A DNA stretch of 64,000 nt from contig JAZKJL010000003.1 in the NCBI GenBank assembly GCA_040384325.1, forward strand, positions 434,001-498,000, in the 5' to 3' direction. The translations under genes were made by a program, and so were the position numbers. The notes under the pieces were generated by a model. That model had not been told where the DNA came from. It did not search any database and saw only the letters and a list, made by a program, of their open reading frames with translations. Source of the DNA: JACMLX01 sp040384325. Its GTDB lineage: Bacteria > Gemmatimonadota > Gemmatimonadetes > Gemmatimonadales > Gemmatimonadaceae. This document shows positions 52,944 to 61,757 of this stretch, one piece after another. Position 1 is the first letter of the stretch. The number at the start of each line of letters is the position of its first letter.

Positions 52944-54221
52944 ATGCGCTGCAACCGCCTGGCCCTCGTCACCCTCATCGCGGGCCTCGCCGCGACGCCC
53001 GCATCGGCGCAGACACTGAAGCAGCAGGTGAACGAACTGTTCCGCTTCGGCGAATGTGGTGAGGCCCTCTGCCTCGAGGTGAACTCGGCAGTGCACGGTC
53101 TGCACTACGCGCCATCGGCCACGCAGGCCAGCGGTGCACTGATCGGCTTCTTCGCTGACGCGATCGGCAGCGCCATCTCCAACATCCCGATCAGTTCCTC
53201 GTCGGGCGGCGTGACCTTCACCTTCCGCGGCGGGCGGCCGGTGCGCACCTCGGTCTCCTCGGGACCGATCTTCGCCGAACGCGGCCAGACGCTCGGCAAG
53301 GGCCAGATCCTGACCGGTGCCAACGCCACCTCACTCAGTTTCTCCACCTTCCGCGGCGTGCCGCTGGACCAGCTGAACTTCAACTTCAGCCACCAGAACG
53401 TGGGTGTGCCGGCGTACGGCGATCCGTCGTTCGAGAACGACGTGATCCAGGTGCGCACGGACCTCAAGATCAACGTCTTCGTCAGCTCGTTCTTCGCCAC
53501 CTACGGCCTGCTGGACCGGCTCGACGTCGGTGTGGCGATCCCGGTGGTGCGCGCCTCGTTGGACGGCACGAGCTACGGTTCCATCCAGCCGTTCGGCGGC
53601 ACCTCGCCCCATTTCTTCGGTACGCCGGCGTCACCCACGCTCACCGCCACCGGCACCACCGAGGGGTCCAGCGTCGGCATCGGTGACATCGCGCTCCGCA
53701 TGAAGGCCAACCTGTCGCGGAGTGAACAGTCGTCGTTCGCACTCTTCGGCGACGTGCGCCTGCCCACCGGCGATGCCGACAACTTCCGCGGCGCCGGCAG
53801 CCTCACCGCGCGCGTGCTCGGCGCGTACTCGGGACGCTACAACAACTTCTCGCCGCACATCAACGCCGGTGTGCTGGTGCGCACCGACAGCCTGCAGAAC
53901 AACGCGGCGATCGCCATCATCGGCTTCGACCAGCTGATCAGCACCTCGTGGACGCTGGCGTTCGACGTGCTGACGGAATACCAGCTCGGCGACAACAAGG
54001 TGGAACTGCCGGACCCCGTGCAGCTGACAGTGCCGTTCACGCGCACCATCACGCCGACCAACATCCCCGGCACCAAGGATCACGTCGTGAGTGGTTCACT
54101 CGGTGCGAAGTACACCACCAAGCGCGGCGTGACCGCGGTGGTGAACGCGCTGGTGCCGATCAAGCTCGGTGGCCTGCAGCCGCGCATCGCGTTCACGGCG
54201 GGGCTGGAGTACGGGTTCTGA
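52944..54221 (+). CDS. Outer-membrane beta-barrel protein (transporter/porin-like)
   Basis: This 425-aa protein has a signal peptide (residues 1-23, ending PASAQ) and AGGAG 6 bp before its ATG. The rest alternates amphipathic strands and turns (VGIGDIALRMKANL, SSFALFGDVRLPTGDADNF, NFSPHINAGVLV) and ends in an aromatic residue (LEYGF), as outer-membrane barrels do. It resembles the phenol-degradation MetA/transporter barrel group. It is 28 bp after the repeat lipoprotein and probably forms a surface complex with it; a terminator follows. Confidence 0.72.
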   Translation: MRCNRLALVTLIAGLAATPASAQTLKQQVNELFRFGECGEALCLEVNSAVHGLHYAPSATQASGALIGFFADAIGSAISNIPISSSSGGVTFTFRGGRPVRTSVSSGPIFAERGQTLGKGQILTGANATSLSFSTFRGVPLDQLNFNFSHQNVGVPAYGDPSFENDVIQVRTDLKINVFVSSFFATYGLLDRLDVGVAIPVVRASLDGTSYGSIQPFGGTSPHFFGTPASPTLTATGTTEGSSVGIGDIALRMKANLSRSEQSSFALFGDVRLPTGDADNFRGAGSLTARVLGAYSGRYNNFSPHINAGVLVRTDSLQNNAAIAIIGFDQLISTSWTLAFDVLTEYQLGDNKVELPDPVQLTVPFTRTITPTNIPGTKDHVVSGSLGAKYTTKRGVTAVVNALVPIKLGGLQPRIAFTAGLEYGF

Positions 54222-54545
54222 GCAGAAGCGCTTGCGGCACGTCTGAGTGCGTGTGAGGCAGCGAGAGAAGGCCGCACCAGCGAGGTGCGGCCTTCGTCGT
54301 CTCGCGGCGTGCCGGCGATGCCCACCTCACGCCTTGTGCCGAGCTCGGCTATAACAGGACGGCCGACCGGTGGGGGAAGCGTGAGTGCGTGACGCCGCGC
54401 GGGCCCGGTCCGACCTGCCGTCCGATGGCGGGCAAGTCGTCCGGCGCGCCCCGCCAACCCAACCGAGGTCGTGTGCGTACCATTGGGTTGCGGCAGGTTC
54501 CGGCAGTGGAATCCGTCGCCGGCTTTCACCCTATCGGGATTCGTC
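54222..54545. other. Intergenic stretch of 324 bp
   Basis: It contains the terminator at 54269-54295, a TATAAC -10-like hexamer (54350-54355) without a good -35, and an 8-bp inverted repeat CAACCCAA/TTGGGTTG (54455-54462 and 54483-54490) in the leader of the next gene. Nothing coding is convincing here. Confidence 0.5.
54269..54295 (+). terminator. Terminator after outer-membrane barrel gene
   Basis: AAGGCCGCACC (54269-54279) pairs perfectly with GGTGCGGCCTT (54285-54295) around an AGCGA loop, 47 bp after the stop. Confidence 0.75.
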
Positions 54546-57500
54546 ATGCGATCTCTTGTCCGTCTGTCACTGCTCATGGGCGCCGTCGGGACGGCGCTCG
54601 GTGCGCAAGCGCCCGCTGCGCCGGGTGCCCTCGACTCGGTGACGCTCAGCGCGCTGCGCTGGCGTGCCGTGGGTCCGGCCAACATGGGCGGCCGCGTCAC
54701 CGACGTCGAAGGCATTCCGTCGCCGTCGAAGACGTTCTACGTGGCCACCGCCGGCGGCGGCATCTGGAAGACCACCAACGCCGGCACGACCTTCCGGTCG
54801 ATCTTCGAGAACCAGCGCTGCGTGGCGATGGGCGATCTCGCCATCGCCCCGTCGGACACCAACACGATCTACGCCGGCACCGGCGAGCAGAACTCGCGCA
54901 ACTCGATCTCGCCCGGCTGCGGCGTGTTCAAGAGCACCGACGGCGGACGCACCTGGACGAACCTCGGCCTGCCGGAGACGGAGCACATCGGCCGCATCCA
55001 GGTCCACCCCACCGATCCGAACACCGTGTACATGGCGGTCCTCGGCTCGGCGTGGAAGACCAGCAAGGCGCGCGGCGTCTACAAGACCACCGACGGCGGC
55101 AAGACCTGGACGGTGGTGAAGTTCATCAGCGAGCGCGCTGGTTTCATCGACCTCCAGCTCGACCCGACCAACCCGCAGGTGATCTGGGCCTCGAGCTACG
55201 AGCGACTGCGCGGCCCGTACTTCCTGCAGAGCGGTGGCCCGGGCAGTGCGCTGTGGAAGTCCAGCGATGCCGGCGCGACCTGGACCAAGGTGACCGGTGG
55301 CGGCTTCCCGGCCTCGAACCTCGGCCGCATCGAGATCGCGATCGCACGTAGCAACCCGAAGATCATGTACACGATGATCGAGGCCGACACGCTGCCGAAC
55401 GCGGTGAAGGATCCGGCGAAGAAGGCACAGACGAAGCTGAGCGGCCTGTATCGCAGTGAGGATGGCGGCGCCACCTGGGCCCGCACCAACAGCGAGAACG
55501 TGCGCCCGTTCTACTACTCGCAGGTGCGCGTGGACCCGAAGAACGCCGATCGCGTGTACTGGTCGTCCACGCCGGTGAAGGTCTCCGACGACGGCGGCAA
55601 GACCCCGCGTGACGCGACGGTCGGCATCCACGTCGACCATCACGCGATGTGGATCGATCCCAACGACCCTGAGCACATCGTGGTCGGCAACGACGGCGGC
55701 GTGGCGCAGACGTGGGACAAGGGTGGCAGCTACGACATCCTGAATCACATCAACATCGGCCAGTTCTACGCCGTCAGCTACGACATGGCGACGCCGTACA
55801 ACATCTGCGGCGGCCTGCAGGACAACGGGTCGTGGTGTGGCCCGAGCCGTCGCGTGCGCGGCCAGATCACGAACGAGAACTGGGTCTACATCAGCGGTGG
55901 CGACGGCTTCGTGACCGCCAACGATCCGACCGACCCGAACACCGTCTACAGCGAGAGCCAGGGTGGCAACATCGGCCGCCTCAACATGGCCACCGGTGAG
56001 CGCACGTCGCTGGTCAAGCCGACCTGGCGCCCGCGCTACATGGAGTTCGAGGACTCGATCATCGTCGAGCGCGGTGACACCACCAAGCCGGAGACCCCGG
56101 CGCAGCGCCGGCGCATCGCCACCCTCCGCTCGCAGCAGCTCGCCGACTCGGCCGCGCTCGACATGCGCTGGAACTGGAACACCCCGTTCTTCCTCTCGCC
56201 GCACAACCCGTCGGTGTTCTACGCCGGTGCCAACCGCGTGGTGAAGTCCACCAAGCGCGGTGACGACCTGATGGTGATCTCGCCCGACCTCTCGCTGCGC
56301 GACACGATGAAGATCCGCATCAGCACGCGGACCACCGGCGGCATCACCACCGACGCCACCGGCGCCGAGACCTTCGGCACGATCGTCTCGCTGATCGAGT
56401 CGCCGCTCCGTCCGGGCCTGCTCTACGCCGGCACCGATGACGGCAACGTCTGGTTCACGCGCAACGACGGTGCGAACTGGGAGAAGGTCCCGGCGTCGCG
56501 CTTCGCCGGGCTGCCGGCCGAGACGTACGTGAGCCGCATCGAAGCTTCGCACCACGACACGTCGACGTTCTACATCACGTTCGACAATCACCGTCGCGGC
56601 GACTTCACCACCTACGTGTACGGCACGCGGGACTTCGGCGCCACCTTCAGCAGCCTGTCGTCCACGCTGCCGTCGGGTGGTCCCGACTTCGCACACGTGA
56701 TCCGCGAGGATCCCGAGAATCCCGACCTGCTGTTCCTCGGTACCGATGTCGGCGCCTACGTGTCGATGAATCGCGGCCAGAGCTGGCAGAAGTTCATGAC
56801 CGGCCTGCCCACGGTGCCGGTGCACGACCTGCAGATCCACCCGCGCGACAAGGAGCTGATCGCCGGCACGCACGGCCGCGCCATCTACGTGGTGGACATC
56901 GCACCACTGCAGCAGATGCGTGGGACGGTGCTGGCCAAGAAGGCACACCTGTTCGTGCCGAAGGTGGCGATGGCGCTTGGCCAGGCCCCCGACGCGGCCG
57001 GCACCGCCGGCGGTGGCAATGGTCACAAGCGCTTCGCCGTGAACTCGGCCCCGTCGGGTGCCGAGATCGCCTATCGCATCGCGGAAGCGCAGCCGGGCAA
57101 GCGGGTGCAGATCACGATCACCGACGCCGCCGGCGACACCATGCGCACGATGATGGGTCCGGGTAGCGTGGGCGTGCACCGCGTGATGTGGGACATGCGC
57201 GGCAAGCGTCCTGCAGCGGCACCGCTGTCGCCGGCCGAGCGTCGCGACAGCATCCGCACGCAGGTGACGACGATGAAGATCCTCGACTCGCTGCAGCAGT
57301 CGGGTGTGGACAGCAACATGGTGCGCATGGTGCGCACGGCGGTGACGACCGGCCGCACGGCCGACCTGCTGACGCAGTTCGCCGGTGGCGGTGGCGGCGG
57401 TGGTGGTGCGGGTGGTGCGCCGCAGGCACCGGGCCTGCCGGCATGGAGTGATCGCCCGGGTGAAGGGGCGGTTGCCGGTGCGGCTGGCGCGCGTGGCGGG

Positions 57501-57821
57501 GCGGGTGGTGGTCGTGGCGGTGCCCTGGGCGCTGGCGGCGCGCCGGCCGCCGGTGGTCCGCCGAGCCAGGCCGCGATGCAGCAGATCTTCGGTGCCTTCC
57601 GCGGCGTGCAGGGTAGCTTGTTCGGTCGCGGTGGCCGTGGCGGCGGTGGCGGTGCTGCACCGATGGTGAAGACCGGTGAATACCTGGTCACCTTCACCTA
57701 CGGCGACGACGTCCAGCGGCAGGTGCTGCGCGTCGAGCGCGACGCGGCGCTGACCGGAGCCACGGGCTTCGGTGGCGAGGACGAAGAGGACCGGCAGGAA
57801 GACGACGGCCGCTCACGCTGA
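54546..57821 (+). CDS. Secreted BNR/sortilin-like beta-propeller protein (WD40/YVTN/BNR-type)
   Basis: This 1091-aa protein has a signal peptide (residues 1-21, ending ALGAQ). Its first 800 residues form a large propeller with repeated Asp-box-like signatures: GGGIWKTTNAGTTF, GVFKSTDGGRTWTN, GVYKTTDGGKTWTV, ALWKSSDAGATWTK, GLYRSEDGGATWAR and VWFTRNDGANWEK. This pattern is seen in VPS10/sortilin-like and exo-sialidase-like folds often annotated as glycosyl hydrolase, but no catalytic residue set can be claimed. From about residue 800 there is a beta-sandwich part, then a long Gly/Ala-rich low-complexity stretch (about 940-1040) before a final strand region and an acidic tail. Function unknown. 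Confidence 0.85.
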   Translation: MRSLVRLSLLMGAVGTALGAQAPAAPGALDSVTLSALRWRAVGPANMGGRVTDVEGIPSPSKTFYVATAGGGIWKTTNAGTTFRSIFENQRCVAMGDLAIAPSDTNTIYAGTGEQNSRNSISPGCGVFKSTDGGRTWTNLGLPETEHIGRIQVHPTDPNTVYMAVLGSAWKTSKARGVYKTTDGGKTWTVVKFISERAGFIDLQLDPTNPQVIWASSYERLRGPYFLQSGGPGSALWKSSDAGATWTKVTGGGFPASNLGRIEIAIARSNPKIMYTMIEADTLPNAVKDPAKKAQTKLSGLYRSEDGGATWARTNSENVRPFYYSQVRVDPKNADRVYWSSTPVKVSDDGGKTPRDATVGIHVDHHAMWIDPNDPEHIVVGNDGGVAQTWDKGGSYDILNHINIGQFYAVSYDMATPYNICGGLQDNGSWCGPSRRVRGQITNENWVYISGGDGFVTANDPTDPNTVYSESQGGNIGRLNMATGERTSLVKPTWRPRYMEFEDSIIVERGDTTKPETPAQRRRIATLRSQQLADSAALDMRWNWNTPFFLSPHNPSVFYAGANRVVKSTKRGDDLMVISPDLSLRDTMKIRISTRTTGGITTDATGAETFGTIVSLIESPLRPGLLYAGTDDGNVWFTRNDGANWEKVPASRFAGLPAETYVSRIEASHHDTSTFYITFDNHRRGDFTTYVYGTRDFGATFSSLSSTLPSGGPDFAHVIREDPENPDLLFLGTDVGAYVSMNRGQSWQKFMTGLPTVPVHDLQIHPRDKELIAGTHGRAIYVVDIAPLQQMRGTVLAKKAHLFVPKVAMALGQAPDAAGTAGGGNGHKRFAVNSAPSGAEIAYRIAEAQPGKRVQITITDAAGDTMRTMMGPGSVGVHRVMWDMRGKRPAAAPLSPAERRDSIRTQVTTMKILDSLQQSGVDSNMVRMVRTAVTTGRTADLLTQFAGGGGGGGGAGGAPQAPGLPAWSDRPGEGAVAGAAGARGGAGGGRGGALGAGGAPAAGGPPSQAAMQQIFGAFRGVQGSLFGRGGRGGGGGAAPMVKTGEYLVTFTYGDDVQRQVLRVERDAALTGATGFGGEDEEDRQEDDGRSR

Positions 57822-57855
57822 GCGAACGTCTCCCACTTCGAATGGAGCACGGCGC

Positions 57856-59265
57856 ATGACGGAACCGCTGGTGACCTCGCCACTGCTGGAGAACACGAAG
57901 ACAGGCGTGGGTGAGGCACCAGAGGTGCTGGACATGCGGACCATCCGGCAGGTGGTCGTGGCGTCATCTGCCGGCACGGTCATCGAGTGGTACGATTTCT
58001 ATGTGTTCGGGACACTGGCGCCGATCCTGGCGCCACTGTTCTTCCCGAGTTCGAGCGAGACCGCCGCGTTCCTCAACACGCTGGCCACCTTCGGTGCCGG
58101 CTTCGCGGTCCGCCCACTCGGCGCGCTGGTGTTCGGACGCATCGGCGACATGGTCGGTCGCAAGTATGCGTTCATGGTCACGCTGCTGATCATGGGTGTG
58201 GCCACGGCCGCCATTGGCATTTTGCCGACGGTGGCGACGGTGGGCATCGCCGCACCGCTGATGCTGGTCTTCCTCCGCCTGTTGCAGGGCCTCGCGCTCG
58301 GCGGCGAATACGGCGGGGCCGCGATCTACGTCGCCGAGCATGCGCCGGCCAACCGGCGCGGCTACTTCACCAGCTTCATCCAGGCCACCGCCACGCTCGG
58401 CCTGCTGGTGTCACTGATCGTGATCCTCGGCACGCGCGCGATCATCGGCGAGGAAGCCTTCAAGGTGTGGGGCTGGCGCGTCCCGTTCCTGCTCAGCGCC
58501 CTGCTGGTGGTGATGTCGTACTACATCCGGCGCCGCATGAGCGAGTCGCCGATCTTCGCCAGGATGAAAGCCGAAGGCACCGTCAGCCGGATGCCGATCA
58601 AGGAAGCCTTCGGGACCTGGGAGCGATGGAAGATCTTCCTCTCGGTGTTGTTCGGCGTGGTGGCGGGGCAGGCGGTGGTGTTCTACACCGGCCAGTTCTT
58701 CGCGCTGTTCTTCATCCAGAAGGTGCTCAAGCTGTCGTTGACGGATTCGTACGTGACCGTCGCCATCGGCATCGTGCTCGGCACGCCGTTCTACCTGCTC
58801 AGCGGCGCCGTCTCGGACCGCATCGGCCGCAAGAAGATGATCATCGGTGGCTTGTTCCTCGCCGCGGTGACGTTGTATCCGATCTATCGGGCGATGATGT
58901 GGGCCGGTGGGCCGATCACCGGCGAAGGCGCAGCAGCGGTGGCGTTGCAGCCGAACATCCCGGTGCTGGCACTGCTGGTGGCGGTGCAGGTCTTCCTGGT
59001 GACGCTGTCGTACGGCCCGATGGCTGCGTTCCTCGTCGAGTCGTATCCGGCCCGCATCCGCTACACGTCGATGTCGCTGCCGTACCACCTCGGCAACGGC
59101 TGGTTCGGCGGCTTCACCCCGCTGATCGCGGCGGCGATGGTCGCGGCCTACGAAAGCCCGTTCGCGGGTCTCGTGTATCCGATCGCCGTCTGCACCATCG
59201 GCGGTGTGATCGGACTGTTGTTCGTGCGTGAGCCGAACGCCGCAGCGGCCAACGACACCACCTGA
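57856..59265 (+). CDS. MFS transporter, metabolite:H+ symporter (MHS) type
   Basis: This 469-aa protein has twelve hydrophobic helices. The MHS signatures are VIEWYDFYVFGTLAPILA in helix 1, GRIGDMVGRKYAF between helices 2 and 3, and RLLQGLALGGEYGGAAIYVAEHAP in helices 4-5, with SDRIGRKKMII in the second half. Family members import shikimate, alpha-ketoglutarate, proline/betaine or citrate with protons. GGAG stands 8 bp before the ATG. It follows the propeller gene by 34 bp and may share its transcript; the substrate is unknown. Confidence 0.9.
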   Translation: MTEPLVTSPLLENTKTGVGEAPEVLDMRTIRQVVVASSAGTVIEWYDFYVFGTLAPILAPLFFPSSSETAAFLNTLATFGAGFAVRPLGALVFGRIGDMVGRKYAFMVTLLIMGVATAAIGILPTVATVGIAAPLMLVFLRLLQGLALGGEYGGAAIYVAEHAPANRRGYFTSFIQATATLGLLVSLIVILGTRAIIGEEAFKVWGWRVPFLLSALLVVMSYYIRRRMSESPIFARMKAEGTVSRMPIKEAFGTWERWKIFLSVLFGVVAGQAVVFYTGQFFALFFIQKVLKLSLTDSYVTVAIGIVLGTPFYLLSGAVSDRIGRKKMIIGGLFLAAVTLYPIYRAMMWAGGPITGEGAAAVALQPNIPVLALLVAVQVFLVTLSYGPMAAFLVESYPARIRYTSMSLPYHLGNGWFGGFTPLIAAAMVAAYESPFAGLVYPIAVCTIGGVIGLLFVREPNAAAANDTT

Positions 59266-59485
59266 CGAGCCTGTGCTGCGCGGCGTGCAGCGCATTCACG
59301 CGCAAGCACGTGCGGCAGCGATGCAACCGAGAAGGACGACGCACGGCGCACGACGTCACACTGGCGCCGTAGGCCTCACGCGCCCGCCACTGATGGCGTG
59401 CCATTTGCGGTAGAGTTCGCTGTGACGGTCACGCTCGGCGACCGGCGCGCCGTCGTCGTACCGATCATCTCCCGGAGTGGCACAC

Positions 59486-60139
59486 ATGCTCGCAGGACTG
59501 CTGGCGCTGCTGGTCACCGCCGCCGACACCGCGCGGATCGAGTCGCGACCTGACACGATCCCGATGGGGATGTCGGTGATCGCCATCGCGCCGCTGGAGA
59601 CGGTGCCGCCGCCGCGACTGACGTTGCCCGCGGTGCATTCGGTGCCCGTGAGCGTGACCGCCTGGCAGCCCGCACCGATCGATACCGGCACTCGCAAACG
59701 GCAACGCGGCGTGGCGTATTCCGAGTGGTACGGCCGGCGGGTGGCGATCCACAAGACGCTCAGCTACGCCATGCTGCCGCTGTTCGCGGTCTCGTACTAC
59801 ACCGGCACGCAGCTGGCGGACAAGGGACGCGACGGCGTGTCGGGCACCGTGCGCACGCTGCATCCGATCGCCGCCGGCGGCGCCGCCACGATCTTCGGCG
59901 TCAACACCGTCACCGGCGTCTGGAATCTCTGGGCTTCACGACACGATCCCGTCGATCGCAAGCGACGCTACCTGCACGCGACGCTGTTCCTGCTCGCGGA
60001 CGCCGGGTTCGCATATGCCGGTTCGCTGGGCAGCGACGCCGGTGACGACGGCGCGATCCGCTCGCGGCATCGGGCGGTGGCACTGGGATCCATGGGTGTC
60101 AGCACCGCCGGCTGGCTGGTGATGCTGCTGCGCAGATGA
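59486..60139 (+). CDS. Four-helix membrane protein with b561-like histidine pattern
   Basis: The protein has 217 aa from the ATG at 59486, chosen because CGGAG (59473-59477) lies 8 bp before it and overlaps the alternative GTG. An N-terminal signal-like helix and a Pro-rich segment precede four transmembrane helices (about 90-110, 127-149, 165-182, 196-214). A His stands at the beginning of each helix (H89, H126, H164, H195), so two His face each side of the membrane, as in cytochrome b561-type two-haem proteins. Haem binding is inferred, not shown. It overlaps the next gene by 4 bp and begins a four-gene set with two Rieske proteins. Confidence 0.65.
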   Translation: MLAGLLALLVTAADTARIESRPDTIPMGMSVIAIAPLETVPPPRLTLPAVHSVPVSVTAWQPAPIDTGTRKRQRGVAYSEWYGRRVAIHKTLSYAMLPLFAVSYYTGTQLADKGRDGVSGTVRTLHPIAAGGAATIFGVNTVTGVWNLWASRHDPVDRKRRYLHATLFLLADAGFAYAGSLGSDAGDDGAIRSRHRAVALGSMGVSTAGWLVMLLRR

Positions 60140-60639
60140 GCGTGCCGTTGACCGCGATGCTGGTGACGACCTTCGAGCCGTGGAGCGTCTTCTACGCGAA
60201 CTCCGTGGCGCTGGCCACGGCGCTGACGTTCGTGCACCTGGGTGCGATGATGGTCGGCGGCGGCATGGCCGTGAGCGCCGATCGCCTGGTGCTGCGTGCG
60301 CGCATCCCCGTCGATGCCGAGGCCAGTGCAACACTCGCCGACACCCTCGGCAGCGTGCATCGCCCGGTGGTGATGGCGTTGCTGGTGTCGCTGAGCAGTG
60401 GGCTGCTGCAACTCGCCGCCGACCTCGAGGCGTTGCTGCCGAACCGGGTGCTCTGGATCAAACTGTCGCTGCTGGTGCTGCTGGTCGCCAACGGTGCGCT
60501 GATGTTGCGCGACGAACGGGCGCTGCGTCGAGATCCCCGGGACACGTCGCGGGTCGGCGCGCTCCGCCGTCGCGCGATCACCAGCCTCGTACTCTGGCTG
60601 GCGGTGGTGCTGGCCGGCGCTGGCCTGATGCAGGGATGA
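60136..60639 (+). CDS. Small four-helix membrane protein of unknown function
   Basis: This 167-aa protein has four predicted helices (about 22-44, 76-96, 105-123, 147-165). Histidines occur inside or near helices 1 and 2 (H34, H75). The general form recalls CopD-like or DUF2214-type small membrane proteins, but I do not recognise a family. It is translationally coupled to the genes on both sides (4-bp overlap upstream, close spacing to the Rieske gene downstream), suggesting one redox complex. Confidence 0.65.
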   Translation: MSVPLTAMLVTTFEPWSVFYANSVALATALTFVHLGAMMVGGGMAVSADRLVLRARIPVDAEASATLADTLGSVHRPVVMALLVSLSSGLLQLAADLEALLPNRVLWIKLSLLVLLVANGALMLRDERALRRDPRDTSRVGALRRRAITSLVLWLAVVLAGAGLMQG

Positions 60640-60650
60640 GGAACCGACCG

Positions 60651-61169
60651 ATGCCCATGCTGCCGCAAAATACGACACTCGAGTGCACCGGTTGTGGCTC
60701 GCCCGGCGATCGCCGCGCGTTCGTGGGACAGGTGCTGACGCTGCTGGCCGCCACCGCCGTCCTGCCCGACGTCCTGCGCGCGGACACGCACGTCGCCACC
60801 ATCGCCGGCGTGCGGCGCGGCCGCGATGGTGTGGTGCGTTACCCGATGCCCGCGGTCGACGGTGCGACGGTGGACACCGCCAACGAGGTGATCATCGTGC
60901 GGTCGGCGGGGAAGTGCATGGCGTTCGCGCTCAGCTGTCCGCACCAGCGCGCGCTGCTGCGCCTGCGGAGCGGCACCACCGCCTTCCAGTGCCCCAAGCA
61001 CAAGTCCGAATACACGCTCGACGGCACGTTCATCCGCGGTCGTGCGACGCGGAACCTCGATCGTCTCGCGATCCGTCGCGACGGCGCCGACCTGCTGGTG
61101 GACATCGAGTCGGAATTCCGCAGCGACGCCGATGCCGCAGCCTGGACGGCGGCGACGGTGTCCGCATGA
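60651..61169 (+). CDS. Exported Rieske [2Fe-2S] protein 1
   Basis: This 172-aa protein has the Rieske cluster motif SCPHQ...QCPKHKSEY, with Cys-X-His and Cys-X2-His separated by about 16 residues. The N-terminus carries CTGCGSPGDRRAFVGQVL, that is a CxxC pair just before a Tat-like RRxFV signal. An ATG at 60636 overlaps the previous stop by 4 bp, but AGGA 8 bp before 60651 favours the later start. It would carry electrons on the outer side of the inner membrane for the coupled membrane proteins. Confidence 0.85.
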   Translation: MPMLPQNTTLECTGCGSPGDRRAFVGQVLTLLAATAVLPDVLRADTHVATIAGVRRGRDGVVRYPMPAVDGATVDTANEVIIVRSAGKCMAFALSCPHQRALLRLRSGTTAFQCPKHKSEYTLDGTFIRGRATRNLDRLAIRRDGADLLVDIESEFRSDADAAAWTAATVSA

Positions 61170-61231
61170 CGCAGTGCCGTACCGACACCGGTGAAAGGCC
61201 GGTGCCGCTCTCGCCCCTTGCCAGGTGATCC

Positions 61232-61699
61232 ATGACGCCAGACACGACGAAGTGTTCCGGTTGCGCGCTCCGCACGAGCAACCTCTCGCGACGCGACTTC
61301 GTGTCCGCGGCCACGCTGTCGGCGGTGGCGGTGGTGCTCACGGCCTGCGGTGGTGACGACGGGCCGACCGGGCCCATCTCGCCCGGCGTCGGAGAGATCT
61401 CGGTGCGCATCACCGATTACCCGGCGCTCGGCACGGTCGGCGCGGTGGCCAAGGTGCGCAACTCACCGCCGGTGGCGCTGGCGCGCACCAGCGAGGGTTT
61501 CGTCGCCTTCTCGATGTCGTGCACCCATCGCGGCAGCACGGTCGTGATCGATGACGACTACACCATCTTCTGCCCGAACCACGGTGCCGAGTACACCGCC
61601 ACCGGTGTGTGGCGCGGCGGCCAGAAGACATCCAGCCTGGTGCGACTGCCGGTGGTGGTGGACGACGCCAGCGTGAACGCCACCATCACGCTCGGCTGA
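61232..61699 (+). CDS. Exported Rieske [2Fe-2S] lipoprotein 2
   Basis: This 155-aa protein has the Rieske motif MSCTHRGSTV...IFCPNHGAEYTATG, the classic CTHxG and CPxHG forms. The N-terminus again shows CxxC (KCSGC) before the Tat motif SRRDFVSAATL, followed by LTACGGDD, which looks like a lipobox. It would be a lipid-anchored, Tat-exported electron carrier. It lies 62 bp after Rieske protein 1 and differs from it in its loops, so the two are not a recent duplication. Confidence 0.88.
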   Translation: MTPDTTKCSGCALRTSNLSRRDFVSAATLSAVAVVLTACGGDDGPTGPISPGVGEISVRITDYPALGTVGAVAKVRNSPPVALARTSEGFVAFSMSCTHRGSTVVIDDDYTIFCPNHGAEYTATGVWRGGQKTSSLVRLPVVVDDASVNATITLG

Positions 61700-61757
61700 G
61701 CCGTCGCACACAACGCGCTCCCGGCGCAATGTCCGCGCCTGGGGAGCACGCGCGCAC

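Noticed and set aside
54567..57179. Minus-strand open frame of 870 codons opposite the propeller gene
   Set aside because: Same antisense pattern; composition is the complement of the repeated Asp-box coding DNA.
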